Below, piece by piece: positions 8,140 to 17,577 of a DNA stretch of 62,774 nucleotides; position 1 is the stretch's first letter; each line of letters starts with the position of its first letter. The translations under genes were made by a program, and so were the position numbers. The notes under the pieces were generated by a model that was not told the DNA's origin, made no database searches, and worked only from the letters and a program-made list of their open reading frames with translations. The stretch comes from Candidatus Neomicrothrix sp. UBA7388 (GTDB lineage: Bacteria > Actinomycetota > Acidimicrobiia > Acidimicrobiales > Poriferisodalaceae). Where the stretch lies: assembly GCA_002470695.1 (NCBI GenBank), contig DKNM01000019.1:40993-103766 (forward strand), written 5' to 3'.

Positions 8140-9840
8140 TTATTTGCCGTGTCGCAAAAGCTTGCCGCTGTAGGTCTCAGTTTGCTGGTCGTCTTCAATG
8201 GTTATTTCGCCATTGACGATTACGTTTTTGTACCCAGACGCTTTTTGGATTCTTCGCCACTCACCACCAGGTAAATCATGGACAACTTCCATGGGCAGGA
8301 CTTTCAAATTTTCCGGATCGTAAACTACGACGTCCGCAGGGCACCCAGGGCGCAGTACCCCCCTGTCCCGAAAACCGGCCAATTGAGCTGGCAACGCTGA
8401 TAAGCGTCGATGAGCTTCTTCGTACGACACCCACTGATTATCTCTCACCTGTTCGGTGAGGGTTTCAGTCGGGTAACGCCCGGCGGTAAGAAATTTAGTG
8501 TGAGCCCCGCCATCCGAAACGCCAAACAACATGTGCGGATAACTAACAATATCTTTCAAAAGCTCGCTGTTGCCTTGCGGAGGAGCTACGAAAAAGAGCG
8601 TGTCAAGGTCGTCCTCTACAGCGATATCGAGCATGACATCGACTTCATGCTTTCCGCTGACCTCAGCGGCTTGAGAAACAGACATCTCTCGGAACTGTTC
8701 TGTTGTACTCGACCTAGGTGAGAGAATCGTTACGGTTCCGAGGGGCGCGGTTGCTGTAGCTGGAAGATTTTCTTTTAGAGCCTGTCGACGAGCAGGGTCC
8801 GCAAATTTCGCCAGACGTTCTGCTTTGTTTCCCATGCATGCTTCCATCCAAGCTTCCGAGTCGTCATACAAGTTCCAGTCCTCGAGGGTGAATGTGAAAC
8901 CGGCATCGCTGGTAACGCCTTGTCCATAAACAGGTATGCCGCGTTCTCTGCAGCGCTCTAGCCACTCGATCTGACGTCGGTGAACGTGCGGTTTCTCCTC
9001 AAATGCCTGCACCACGTTGTGCAGGAGCGGACGGCCACTGATCGATGCGATTTCTTCCAGGTGAGCGAGATCATGTTTGATGTCATCGGTAGTGAGTGTC
9101 ATTTGAACCACGCCCTGATTACGTTCTGCTAGCACTCTCGCCAGGACGCGAGCTGTTTCGTCATTCATCATGTCGGTCGGCATCGGTGTCCCGTCCCAGT
9201 CGCGTTGCACAGCTGCTGGGCCAGTCGGCGGAAGCCTTTGAGCTGACCAACCGCACCCGCCTGCATCGAGTGATTCGCGTAGAAGTTGCGCTAGCCGTTC
9301 ATGTTCAGCGTCGGTGGGCATCCGACCCGCCTTTGCATCATCTACGCCGAGAACTTCTAGAAGCATCGGGCCAACCGGAACGTAGGGCAAAATATTCATC
9401 GCTTTGGGCGTGCGGTCCAAGCTATCTAGGTACTCAGGGAACGTGACCCAGTCCCAAGGCATTCCCTGAGCCATCGAGTCGTAGGGAATTGCTTCCACTC
9501 GAACCATTGATCTCATAGCGTATTCGCGCATTTCTGGAGCGACCGGCGCGAATCCGAAGCCGCAATTGCCAATGGCGACTGAGGTAATACCGTGCCAACC
9601 CGACAGCGTGCAGTAGGGGTCCCAGAAAACTTGTGCATCATAGTGAGTGTGCAAATCGACAAAGCCTGGACCTATGTGAAGCCCGGTTGCATCCACGACC
9701 GTTTTCGCGTCTTTGTGATTTACTCGGCCAATATCGACAACTTGCCCGGCTGAAATTGCGACGTCACCACGAACGCGAGGAGCGCCGCTCCCGTCAAAAA
9801 CAAATCCGTCTTTAAGAACTATGTCAAAACTCATCTTCAA
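8140..9840 (-). CDS. N-acyl-D-amino-acid deacylase-like amidohydrolase
   Basis: This is a 566-aa metal-dependent amidohydrolase. Seen: the N-terminal beta-sandwich strand DIVLKDGFVFDGSG, the HxH metal motif in GPGFVDLHTHYDAQ, HNVVQAFEEK, the catalytic Asp in FGVSDGGAH, and a C-terminal GCPADVVVYDPENL returning to the beta sandwich. This is the D-aminoacylase/dihydroorotase-like family, hydrolysing N-acyl-D-amino acids or related amides in the cytoplasm. The start is TTG at 9840 (AGGA 4 nt upstream) or ATG at 9834; both are plausible and differ by two residues. It stands alone between a convergent kinase gene and an upstream acyl-CoA dehydrogenase-like gene on the same strand. Confidence 0.85.
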   Translation of the reverse strand: MKMSFDIVLKDGFVFDGSGAPRVRGDVAISAGQVVDIGRVNHKDAKTVVDATGLHIGPGFVDLHTHYDAQVFWDPYCTLSGWHGITSVAIGNCGFGFAPVAPEMREYAMRSMVRVEAIPYDSMAQGMPWDWVTFPEYLDSLDRTPKAMNILPYVPVGPMLLEVLGVDDAKAGRMPTDAEHERLAQLLRESLDAGGCGWSAQRLPPTGPAAVQRDWDGTPMPTDMMNDETARVLARVLAERNQGVVQMTLTTDDIKHDLAHLEEIASISGRPLLHNVVQAFEEKPHVHRRQIEWLERCRERGIPVYGQGVTSDAGFTFTLEDWNLYDDSEAWMEACMGNKAERLAKFADPARRQALKENLPATATAPLGTVTILSPRSSTTEQFREMSVSQAAEVSGKHEVDVMLDIAVEDDLDTLFFVAPPQGNSELLKDIVSYPHMLFGVSDGGAHTKFLTAGRYPTETLTEQVRDNQWVSYEEAHRRLSALPAQLAGFRDRGVLRPGCPADVVVYDPENLKVLPMEVVHDLPGGEWRRIQKASGYKNVIVNGEITIEDDQQTETYSGKLLRHGK

Positions 9841-9898
9841 GCCATCCTGAATGATCTTTACAAAAACAGACTAGATCCAGAGCTCAAGAGCGCGTCGC

Positions 9899-11110
9899 CT
9901 AAAATGGATCTCGCTCAATATCGAGAACAAAGCGACCAAGCTGGTGAGTGACTCGATCCTGGTGGACATTTATATGAAGAGGCATTGCGCGAAAATCTCG
10001 ATAGCGCCTTTCGAAAGTCCCGCCTTCGCGAAGCCCATTTCCCCCTTGGGTGCGCTCAAGCAAGCGCATTGCCTCCGCTAGTTGTTCGACGCTCATAGAA
10101 ACAACTGACATTTGACGCAGGTAGTCGGCTTCATCTGGAACTGTGTTTGTGGCGACCCGTTCATCTAATTCGGCACACGCGTTTTCCACTGCGGCACGCG
10201 CTGAGGACAAGAGGGCAGCTGCCCGACCAATATTTAATTGCGCCGCGGGTTTTTCAACCATTTTGCCGCCCATTATGACCCTTCTTTCACGAGTGGAAGA
10301 GGCAACTTCTTGAAGAGCTCGACGAACCAGACCGGCAGCCATCCAACCAAGCCACAGATCCGAAATACCTACCCAGTCTTCTCTGTAGCGGTGGTTGATT
10401 ACGGGCACAGTTCGAAGCGATTCAGCTCTGTTGGCTCCGTACCACTGGACGCAACGGTCCAGAGGAATGCGGACCTCGCTGTAGTGAAGGTCATCTGTTG
10501 CTGAGGCGCGAAGACCAGATCCGTCCCAGGTCGGGTCTATCTTTAGGCCTTCTACCGACGTGCTTACAATTGAGAAACGTAAATCCATCGGCCGGACCGG
10601 CTCGTCGTTGTCATCAACTACCGCAAAGACTACTCCGCAGTGATCGGCGTAGCGGCTACCGGTGCCAAAGGTAGCTTTACCATTTAGCACCACTTCGTTG
10701 TCTTCCAGACGGCCGTACACCCCGCTACCTGCGCCGGCTGGAAAGCTAACCCACTGGCCTTTGTCGACAATTTCTTTGAGGAAACCCTCATGCTCCGGGC
10801 CGAGAGTTCCGACGAAAAGGTGAAAAACTGCGAGGTGATTCCATAAACACCACGCAGTGGATGGACATCGTGCAGCTACCGCTTCAAGCTCTCTTCCCAT
10901 TTGCAGAATGGAAGACTCGATGCCACCTAGTTCACTGGTAGCAGGCATACGCATAACATCGCTACCACGTAATTTCTCGGTTACCTCACTTGACACGCTT
11001 CTCGTTAGATCCGCGTTTGCAGCTTGCTCTTCAAGGCTATCCAGGATCGGCTGGACGAGTAGATCTGACTCGTTGCTCTTGAAAAAGTGTTGGACAGGAT
11101 CTTTTGTCAT
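9899..11110 (-). CDS. Acyl-CoA dehydrogenase-like flavoprotein (possibly flavin-dependent monooxygenase)
   Basis: This 403-aa protein has the acyl-CoA dehydrogenase fold: an N-terminal helical part with ELEAVAARCPSTAWCLWNH, a beta domain (GKATFGTGSRYADHCGVVF, WDGSGLRASATDDLHYSEVRIP), and a C-terminal four-helix part with RTQGGNGLREGGTFERRYRDFRAM. The TGS/ASATD pattern and missing catalytic Glu are typical of the group D flavin monooxygenase side of the family (HsaA, DszC type), which hydroxylates with reduced flavin from a partner. I take the ATG at 11110 (MTKDPVQHFF); the longer frame to 11263 overlaps the divergent PPOX-fold gene. That divergent neighbour, an FMN-binding split-barrel protein, could supply flavin chemistry, which is inference. 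Confidence 0.78.
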   Translation of the reverse strand: MTKDPVQHFFKSNESDLLVQPILDSLEEQAANADLTRSVSSEVTEKLRGSDVMRMPATSELGGIESSILQMGRELEAVAARCPSTAWCLWNHLAVFHLFVGTLGPEHEGFLKEIVDKGQWVSFPAGAGSGVYGRLEDNEVVLNGKATFGTGSRYADHCGVVFAVVDDNDEPVRPMDLRFSIVSTSVEGLKIDPTWDGSGLRASATDDLHYSEVRIPLDRCVQWYGANRAESLRTVPVINHRYREDWVGISDLWLGWMAAGLVRRALQEVASSTRERRVIMGGKMVEKPAAQLNIGRAAALLSSARAAVENACAELDERVATNTVPDEADYLRQMSVVSMSVEQLAEAMRLLERTQGGNGLREGGTFERRYRDFRAMPLHINVHQDRVTHQLGRFVLDIERDPF

Positions 11111-11134
11111 GAGCACCACCGTAGCCAAGAGCAG

Positions 11135-11140
11135 TACATT
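11135..11140 (+). promoter_or_regulatory. Putative -10 element (TACATT) of the PPOX-fold gene
   Basis: TACATT ends 6 nt before the ATG at 11147, the spacing expected for a leaderless transcript. The 36-bp space between this gene and the divergent flavoprotein must hold both promoters. Confidence 0.45.
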
Positions 11141-11146
11141 CTGCCT

Positions 11147-11800
11147 ATGGCTGGTAAGGATAATGCTCCGTCCGAGCGCACTACTGTGCGCCGGATGGCT
11201 GTTCGAGGTGAGTACGAGAAATCGACGGTCGCTGAAATTCTTGATGAGGGTCTCATCGCTCATGTAGGGCTCTCAACGTCGAGTGGCCCAATTGTTGTCC
11301 CTATGTTGTACGGCAGAGAAGGCGACATTTTGTATCTTCATGGATCTCCAGCTAGCCGAATTCTGAGGGAAGGCGGCAATGCAGAATTGTGCGTCACTGT
11401 CACACTGTTGGACGGCATAGTCGTCGCCCGCTCTCTTATGCATCACTCAATGAACTATCGATCTGTTGTCGTTATTGGAGAGGCGCATTCCGTTGACGAC
11501 TTAGACGAGCGCGCGCGTTCCCTAGATGTAATAAGCGAACACGTAATCCCTGGACGAGTAGCAGGCACACGTCCTCATCATGAACGAGAGGTGAAAAGTA
11601 CTCTTGTCTTATCCATGTCGATCAACGAAGCATCTGCGAAAATTCGAACCGGTCCCCCTATCGACGACGAGGAAGACTACGAGTTAGACACTTGGGCCGG
11701 GGTATTGCCGCTAAGTGTCAGCGCAGGCACCCCCATCGCAGACCCTCGACTCGCTGAAGGAATAGGGATCCCCGAACACATCAGTCAATGGAGTCGCTGA
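11147..11800 (+). CDS. Pyridoxamine 5'-phosphate oxidase-family FMN-binding protein
   Basis: This 217-aa protein starts MAGKDNAPSERTTVRRM. It has the split-barrel pattern of flavin-nucleotide-binding proteins: VAEILDEGLIAHVGLST, GPIVVPMLYGREGDILYLHGS, then NAELCVTVTLLDGIVVARS and HHSMNYRSVVVIGEA. These bind FMN (or F420/haem in some relatives) and mostly have unknown substrates. The start at 11147 is chosen because a TACATT -10 lies 6 nt before it; the longer frame from 11087 overlaps the divergent gene and has no family similarity. The gene ends 3 bp from the convergent luciferase-like gene. It pairs head to head with the flavin monooxygenase-like gene. Confidence 0.8.
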   Translation: MAGKDNAPSERTTVRRMAVRGEYEKSTVAEILDEGLIAHVGLSTSSGPIVVPMLYGREGDILYLHGSPASRILREGGNAELCVTVTLLDGIVVARSLMHHSMNYRSVVVIGEAHSVDDLDERARSLDVISEHVIPGRVAGTRPHHEREVKSTLVLSMSINEASAKIRTGPPIDDEEDYELDTWAGVLPLSVSAGTPIADPRLAEGIGIPEHISQWSR

Positions 11801-11803
11801 TCC

Positions 11804-12829
11804 CTACGATGGCAAGTGGGGAAGAACTTCTTCGCCAAATCGACGAACAGTCTCCTCTAACTCACTGTCGGACACACCACCGAGATCAAACATGAACAGT
11901 TGCCTGTTGTGCCCCAGTAGTTCGTGAAGTTCAGCCATGCGATCGACACATTCTTGCGAGCTTCCAGCCACCGCTGGGCCGGCGAGAAATGATTCTAAGT
12001 CGAATGGCATTTGTACTTTTCCGCCCGTGTTGTCGCTAATTAGCTGGTCTACGAAAGTCCAATAATGGTCGTAACGCGGGGTGAAACGCTCGCGCATATC
12101 AGCATGGCTGGTCCCAGCAAAAGCATGACAGCAAGATCCAATTACAATGTCTTCCTCGCTCCTCCCGGCGTCATGCCAAGCCTCTCTGTACTGTTCTATA
12201 ATTGGCACGAACATTTTTGGGTGACCAAAAACCGAAGGGAGCATTAAGCGGCACCCTAACTTTGCTGCAAGCAACGCCGATGTGGTCGAACCGGCACCTA
12301 TCCAAAGCGGAATTTCATCCGTTGGTCTTGGTCGCACTGTGATGTCATCAAGGGGTTCCCGAAATTCCCCCGCCCAACTAATATTTTCTTCTCGGAGCAA
12401 GCGTTGAAGTAGCGCTAACTTTTCATCGAAAATAGCTCGAGCATTAGTGACATCTAATCCGAAAGCGGGATAACTCCGGCTGAAAAAGTTGCCTCTGCCC
12501 GCAACTATTTCCACTCTTCCTGGGAACAAGTTTTCAAGTGTCGAGTAATCCTCCGCGGCACGCACGGGATCAAGCGTTGGTACCAGAGTCACCGCAGTTG
12601 ACAGAATTAGATCGGGGACTTGCTGTCCAATGGCCGATAGAACCACGGGTGGTGAGCTCAGCATGTAATCGTTGAAGTGATGCTCACCAATATGAACAGC
12701 ATCGAATCCTGACTCCGAAGCCCAGACTGAGTATCTGATCAGCTGCTGGTGCCTTTCTGACTCCGTCAGGAACTCACCAGAAATCGGATGTCGAAGATTA
12801 TCTCCCAAACTAAAGATCGCAGATTCCAC
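11804..12829 (-). CDS. LLM-class flavin-dependent oxidoreductase (luciferase-like)
   Basis: This is a 341-aa TIM-barrel protein of the bacterial luciferase-like family. Seen: FDAVHIGEHHFNDY (strand 2/helix 2 signature), ILSTAVTLVPTLDPVRAAEDY, EIVAGRGNFFSRSYPAFG, PLWIGAGSTTSALLAAKLG. Members use FMN or F420 for monooxygenation or hydride transfer. It lies 9 bp after a second luciferase-like gene on the same strand, so the two are probably one transcript. The two are not close duplicates; this one resembles FMN-dependent monooxygenases (EHHF) whereas the neighbour resembles F420-dependent enzymes. The substrate is unknown. Confidence 0.85.
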   Translation of the reverse strand: MESAIFSLGDNLRHPISGEFLTESERHQQLIRYSVWASESGFDAVHIGEHHFNDYMLSSPPVVLSAIGQQVPDLILSTAVTLVPTLDPVRAAEDYSTLENLFPGRVEIVAGRGNFFSRSYPAFGLDVTNARAIFDEKLALLQRLLREENISWAGEFREPLDDITVRPRPTDEIPLWIGAGSTTSALLAAKLGCRLMLPSVFGHPKMFVPIIEQYREAWHDAGRSEEDIVIGSCCHAFAGTSHADMRERFTPRYDHYWTFVDQLISDNTGGKVQMPFDLESFLAGPAVAGSSQECVDRMAELHELLGHNRQLFMFDLGGVSDSELEETVRRFGEEVLPHLPS

Positions 12830-12838
12830 GTATTTCCC

Positions 12839-13894
12839 TTAATGCTGCCGGCCTGTGCCTGCTAACTCAGCCATGAGCCTCAGTGCTTCGTCTTGTGAGG
12901 TGTTGATATTTAAGCCGGTTAAGCCACTGTCCGCCCACTGTAAGTATCGCTGCTTGATGCGATCGGGTGAGCCATATAGGCCCGCCTCGTCCACGTATTC
13001 ATCTGGTATGGAGTCAGCGGCTTCCTCTTTCCGTCCCGCAAGGTACAACTCTTGTACTCGTTCGGCGACTTCTGCGTAACCCCTTTGCACCATGTGTTGA
13101 TTGTGGAAGTTGACGTCTTTGTGTCCCATTCCACCTGTGTAGAGAGCGATGTTGTCCTTAGCTTTGCGAAATATTGGTTCTAAGTCATCCGTGATTTGCA
13201 CTGGACATTGACCAATTATTTCGAAATCCTCCCAACTCTTTTCGACACCATTTTTTTTGGCGCGAGCAAAGCCCTCTTCAACCCAGCCTCGAAAATGAGC
13301 CATCCGACCCGGCACAAAATGCATAGGTAGCCAACCGTCGCACAATTCCGCAGTAAGTTTGACCGTCGCTTCGGACCCGCTCCCTAGCCAAATAGGAAGA
13401 TCAGGATTCGTGTGCAAGATTGAAGTTAAAGGTTTGCCAAGGCCGATAGCTCCTTCGCCTTGAAATGGAAGTTGGTATTCGCGTCCTTGATGCACCACGG
13501 GCTCATCGCGCGCAAAGATCTTTCTCATTATCTGTATGTAATCGCGAAGGCGCCAATACGGCTTTCCCCACGGTTCTCCGTACCAACCCTCTACTATCTG
13601 AGGGCCTGATACTCCTAGACCCGCAATCATTCTGCCCCCACCCGCTAAGGCGTCAATTGTTTGGGCCTGCATGGCAGCCATTGCAGGAGCCCGGCCCGCC
13701 AGTTGGATAATTCCGGTCCCGAGTTTGATCCGCTCAGTGTGCGCAGCAATGTAGGCCAGCGGTGTCATTGCATCCGAACCGTAAGCCTCAGCCGTCCAGA
13801 CGGAGTGGTAGCCCAACTTTTCGGCGAGCTTGATCCGCTCCATAGGTAGATCAAGCGTGCCTCCAGAGTAGCCAAGCATTAGAGCTAGTTTCAT
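12839..13894 (-). CDS. LLM-class F420-dependent oxidoreductase
   Basis: This is a 351-aa luciferase-fold protein starting MKLALMLGYSGG. Seen: IKLAEKLGYHSVWTAEAYGSDAMTPLAYIAAHT, LGTGIIQLAGRAPAMAAMQAQT, and MIAGLGVSGPQIVEGWYG, the arrangement of actinobacterial F420-dependent oxidoreductases (mycobacterial Rv3520c-type). They transfer hydride between coenzyme F420 and organic substrates in the cytoplasm. It is the first gene of a pair with the LLM gene at 11804; an acyl-CoA ligase lies 121 bp upstream on the same strand. It supports an F420-producing actinobacterial host. Confidence 0.85.
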   Translation of the reverse strand: MKLALMLGYSGGTLDLPMERIKLAEKLGYHSVWTAEAYGSDAMTPLAYIAAHTERIKLGTGIIQLAGRAPAMAAMQAQTIDALAGGGRMIAGLGVSGPQIVEGWYGEPWGKPYWRLRDYIQIMRKIFARDEPVVHQGREYQLPFQGEGAIGLGKPLTSILHTNPDLPIWLGSGSEATVKLTAELCDGWLPMHFVPGRMAHFRGWVEEGFARAKKNGVEKSWEDFEIIGQCPVQITDDLEPIFRKAKDNIALYTGGMGHKDVNFHNQHMVQRGYAEVAERVQELYLAGRKEEAADSIPDEYVDEAGLYGSPDRIKQRYLQWADSGLTGLNINTSQDEALRLMAELAGTGRQH

Positions 13895-14015
13895 CGTTTG
13901 CTTCCTTGGGTATGGTCGTAACCTTCAAGTTGAACGCAGGGCTATTACCTTAAGCGCTTCAGGTGTTTTTTCTGGCGAACAGGGGCAAATGCACCGGGCT
14001 TATGTCACCTGTAAA

Positions 14016-15500
14016 TTAATTAATTGCGCGATCCTTGCCTTCCCAATAGGGCGCCCTAAGTTCTCTCTTAAGGACTTTGCCAGGGCCAGATTTTGGGAGT
14101 TCCTCCGAACGGAACTCCACTGAACGCGGAAGCTTGTAGCCGCCAAGCGAAGCCCTGCAGAAGTCAATCAGCTCCTCTTCTGTTAACGAATCCTCTCGTG
14201 GAACGACCACAGCATGTACTTGTTCCCCCCATTGCGCATTCGGGACTCCGAACACCGTCGCCTCAAGTACCTTGGGGTGTTGATAAATCACTTCCTCAAC
14301 CTCGGAACAATAAACATTCTCGCCGCCTGAGATAATCATGTCTTTTGCGCGATCAACTAAGAAAAGGTAGCCATCTTCATCTAAATACCCGATGTCTCCG
14401 GTCCTATACCAACCGTTCTCGAGCGCAGCGGCTGTCTGTTCAGGTTTGTTCCAGTAACCCTGCATGACGTTCGGGCCCTTGACTAAGACTTCGCCTGCTT
14501 GCCCAGATGCTGCATCGATTCTCAGAGATACTCCGAGGGATGGGCGACCTACGGACTTTCCGCGATCTGTGCCAATCAGTTCCTCCTCATGACGGAGACC
14601 GGTAACGAGAGGCGCAGTCTCGGTAGCTCCGTACAGATGAAGTAATTCTGCGTTCGGGAATTCCTCATGGGCCCTCACTAAAATCTGGGTGGCTATGGGC
14701 GATGCCCCATGCGAAATAAGCCTCATGCTCGACGTATCTCTAGGTCTAGAAAATTGAGCTTCGACTAACGCTGCCACCATCGTCGGAACGGCCAGGGTCG
14801 CCGAACATTTATGAGTTTCTATCAGGTCGAGGCAGAGGTCCGGGTCAAAGGTTGGCACGATCACTTGACAGATCCCAAGAGCCAGACATTGAAGAACCGA
14901 GTTAGATCCGGCTGCGTGGAACATAGGCGCAACAACTAGGTAGGTGTCTTGATCACTTAACGGCATCGTGATTTGGCTGTGAAGGGTGTTGGCGATCAGA
15001 TTACGATGAGTCAGCATTACCCCTTTGCTTTGACCTGTTGTGCCGCCCGTGTAAAAGAGCCCGGCGAGATCATCCTCTTCGGTAGTGGCAAATTCTTTGG
15101 GGTTTAGGGGCGAAAGAAGATCCTCATACTCCGACAGAGAGAGAACTCTCTCGACTGATTTACCTAAAACTCCTGGATCCTGATCGGTAATGAGCAACTT
15201 GGCTCCGGCGTCCTCGAGCGCATACGCCAGCTCTGGCTCGGCCCACCTGCCGTTGAGCGGAACTACTGTTCTTCCTGCGGCTGGGACGCCACAGTAGAGT
15301 TCGGCATAGACGTCTGAGTTGCTAGCCAACAAACCGACTCGCTCGCCGGTGCCGATATCTAGCTCATCTAGTAGAGAGCCAACTTTTTGGCATCTGGTGA
15401 TGAATTCACTGAAGGTCGTGCGTTTCCCGTCGCAGACAAAAGCAAGTTTGTCGCCGTGCATTTCCGCCGCCCGATTTAACGGATCTGAAATTGTTCGCAT
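14016..15500 (-). CDS. Long/medium-chain acyl-CoA ligase (AMP-binding enzyme)
   Basis: This is a 494-aa member of the ANL superfamily, making acyl-CoA from a carboxylic acid, ATP and CoA through an acyl-adenylate. Seen: the P-loop-like FYTGGTTGQSKGVMLTH, LYGATETAPLV, the hinge YRTGDIGYLDEDGYLFLVDR, and the C-terminal GGENVYCSEVEEV plus SGPGKVLKREL with the catalytic Lys. Full length for the family. The gene is followed, 121 bp downstream on the same strand, by two luciferase-like genes. The acid substrate cannot be named; length and motifs fit a fatty or branched/aromatic carboxylate ligase rather than acetyl-CoA synthetase. Confidence 0.9.
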   Translation of the reverse strand: MRTISDPLNRAAEMHGDKLAFVCDGKRTTFSEFITRCQKVGSLLDELDIGTGERVGLLASNSDVYAELYCGVPAAGRTVVPLNGRWAEPELAYALEDAGAKLLITDQDPGVLGKSVERVLSLSEYEDLLSPLNPKEFATTEEDDLAGLFYTGGTTGQSKGVMLTHRNLIANTLHSQITMPLSDQDTYLVVAPMFHAAGSNSVLQCLALGICQVIVPTFDPDLCLDLIETHKCSATLAVPTMVAALVEAQFSRPRDTSSMRLISHGASPIATQILVRAHEEFPNAELLHLYGATETAPLVTGLRHEEELIGTDRGKSVGRPSLGVSLRIDAASGQAGEVLVKGPNVMQGYWNKPEQTAAALENGWYRTGDIGYLDEDGYLFLVDRAKDMIISGGENVYCSEVEEVIYQHPKVLEATVFGVPNAQWGEQVHAVVVPREDSLTEEELIDFCRASLGGYKLPRSVEFRSEELPKSGPGKVLKRELRAPYWEGKDRAIN

Positions 15501-15589
15501 GATGTGTTCCTACCTCGTTCCCAATTTGTCGGCCGAGCTACCTAATTTGGCAGGACCCAGAAAGTTGCACAAAAGTTACGTTCCTCGAT

Positions 15590-17482
15590 TCAATGACAGT
15601 GGTTCTGTTCGCTAGGCGCTACGTCGATAGCAGGGTTTCGGTCGAAGAAACCGTCTGGTACCAGCATGAAGCCAGCATATTCGGTAGGCATCACGGGATA
15701 GTCCTCAACGCGAACATCGTGCGTGAGGCCGAAACTATGCCAAAGGGTTAAATCGGTATCTTCGATAGATCGATTGTTTTCGGTGAACTTTGGAAGACCC
15801 TCGCCAGCGTTTTTTTGTGTCGGGTAAGCGCCAGCCGCGTAGCGCTCGCTTTGAACTGTAGGGGTTACCCAGAGATTGTGTTTCGCGAACATTGCGCGTT
15901 TTGCATGCGGCGAATCAGCGGATGCAAACATTGTTGCTGTGGAAGCTGGAAGCAGACGGTAAGCCGTGGGGCGGCCCAAACGATTGCGTTCCTCCGAACT
16001 CTCAACCCTCCAATACCTGCTGCTTGCTGAGTTCGTTTCCCGCATACCAGACTCTTCATCACTCAAAACAGTCTCTCGGGCGGCAAATGCTGTTCCGTAC
16101 GGGTTGTCCTTGCCTTGAGGCAGCGCCTCGGTATTCACTTCAACAACCTTGTTGACTCGGCCATCAACCGCCATGTCTAACCGGACACAGAAAATGTGCT
16201 GGTGAATAGGCCCAGCGACATTTGGAGCCACTTGTCTAGCGAAAGCCAAGTCGTCGCCATCGATATGAGCCCGTGTCGTCAAGATTCCCGTCAGCTTTAT
16301 TTCGAGTTTGATAGAACCGTCTAAGTTGAAATACCAGAAGAAGCCGTACTCGTAGTTTCCTACAGTTGAAATAGTGCTGACTACGAGTCGCCGTGATCGT
16401 CTGACTTCGACATTTCCGGTAAGGGTGTCAGTGTGTTTCCACCCGATACCGAAGTCCTCCTCGTGAATACAAATAGCGTTCGAAGTAGTCATCACGCTGC
16501 CATCGTCAAGCAACTGGAAAGCATCTAAATACCTGATTTCACCAAGGCAATCGCAGCCTAAGCGCAGCGAATTAGCCGTCATACCAAGGCCGTACTCACC
16601 AGAATCCAGCGCATGTTTGAAAGTTTGGGTTGGCCTAGTGTCACCATAAGGGACGACCATTTCAGCAAGGGATGCTCGATCAATGATTGGTCGACTTTTA
16701 CCGTCTTGCTCATAGCTAATCTGATGAATAACTAGTCCCTCAGTGTCATCAACCACCACGCGAAAGCGCCACTTTTGCCAGGTAATTTCGTTGCCCGCAA
16801 TGCTAAAACTCACGCCCTCCGGTTGAGTAATCTCAACTGGCTTTAAATCCTGTCTAATCGGTCCGTAATCTCGCACAACTGACTCAACGTCGTAATTCCC
16901 CAACTCAGTTGGTAGTGGCCATGTACCAAAATCTTCGATATGGAGAACCTCCAAAGTGTCGACATCGACGTGAGCCATCAACCCATCTATGGGGAATGCA
17001 TAGCCGTTGTCGTTTGGATTGGGCCGGTAGAAGGCGATGCACCTTTGAACGCGACGTCCTTCCTCAAATGAAAACCCATAGTCGCCAGTAGGCCAAGGGT
17101 CTATTTGCACATTGGAAGGGTCATCTATTCCTCTTTTGCGCAAAGCTTCCCTAAAACCATCATCGTTTCGACAGGCTTCCATTACGCGGAAGAGCTCTAC
17201 AAAACCAACACGAGGAATTACTCCGGGCACCAGGCGCCACTCGTCTACTTCGTTGCGAGTGACTGAAACCAGCGCTTCATACACTTCATTTTCGTGTCGG
17301 ACTACTAGCTCAAGACGGCGATCGAGATGATCACCTTCTTTCCAGCCCGCCAACTCCTTTTTGGGGGGTTCGTGAATACAACAGCCGTGAAAAGTGGAGT
17401 CACTGCTGATTCGGCCGTCAGCCCTCAAGACTTCTAACGCTGATTCGATCTCTTTGGCAGTCATCATTGAAAGTGGATGCAT
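15590..17482 (-). CDS. Primary amine oxidase (copper/topaquinone amine oxidase)
   Basis: This is a 630-aa copper amine oxidase. Seen: the topaquinone consensus around Tyr in STVGNYEYGFFWYF (T-x-x-N-Y-E), the catalytic-base Asp in KHALDSGEYGLG, the copper ligands His-x-His in GPIHQHIFCVRLD and a third His in LWHSFGLTH. It converts primary amines to aldehydes, releasing ammonia and hydrogen peroxide. The ATG at 17482 is preceded at 6 nt by a TAATGT -10, so a leaderless start there fits better than the internal ATGs at 17467 and 17464. No signal peptide is seen, so it is probably cytoplasmic. The divergent neighbour is a selenocysteine peroxiredoxin, a sensible partner for the peroxide produced. 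Confidence 0.9.
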   Translation of the reverse strand: MHPLSMMTAKEIESALEVLRADGRISSDSTFHGCCIHEPPKKELAGWKEGDHLDRRLELVVRHENEVYEALVSVTRNEVDEWRLVPGVIPRVGFVELFRVMEACRNDDGFREALRKRGIDDPSNVQIDPWPTGDYGFSFEEGRRVQRCIAFYRPNPNDNGYAFPIDGLMAHVDVDTLEVLHIEDFGTWPLPTELGNYDVESVVRDYGPIRQDLKPVEITQPEGVSFSIAGNEITWQKWRFRVVVDDTEGLVIHQISYEQDGKSRPIIDRASLAEMVVPYGDTRPTQTFKHALDSGEYGLGMTANSLRLGCDCLGEIRYLDAFQLLDDGSVMTTSNAICIHEEDFGIGWKHTDTLTGNVEVRRSRRLVVSTISTVGNYEYGFFWYFNLDGSIKLEIKLTGILTTRAHIDGDDLAFARQVAPNVAGPIHQHIFCVRLDMAVDGRVNKVVEVNTEALPQGKDNPYGTAFAARETVLSDEESGMRETNSASSRYWRVESSEERNRLGRPTAYRLLPASTATMFASADSPHAKRAMFAKHNLWVTPTVQSERYAAGAYPTQKNAGEGLPKFTENNRSIEDTDLTLWHSFGLTHDVRVEDYPVMPTEYAGFMLVPDGFFDRNPAIDVAPSEQNHCH

Positions 17483-17488
17483 TACTAA

Positions 17489-17494
17489 ACATTA
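17489..17494 (-). promoter_or_regulatory. Putative -10 element (TAATGT) of the copper amine oxidase gene
   Basis: On the minus strand TAATGT ends 6 nt before the ATG at 17482. It supports that start and a leaderless message. Confidence 0.5.
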
Positions 17495-17577
17495 GGCGGT
17501 CTGACTTTGAGTTTGGAAATAACGTGCCAACGGGGCTAAATCCTTCTAAAGTGCGAAGGCATACTTTGGAGGACTCG

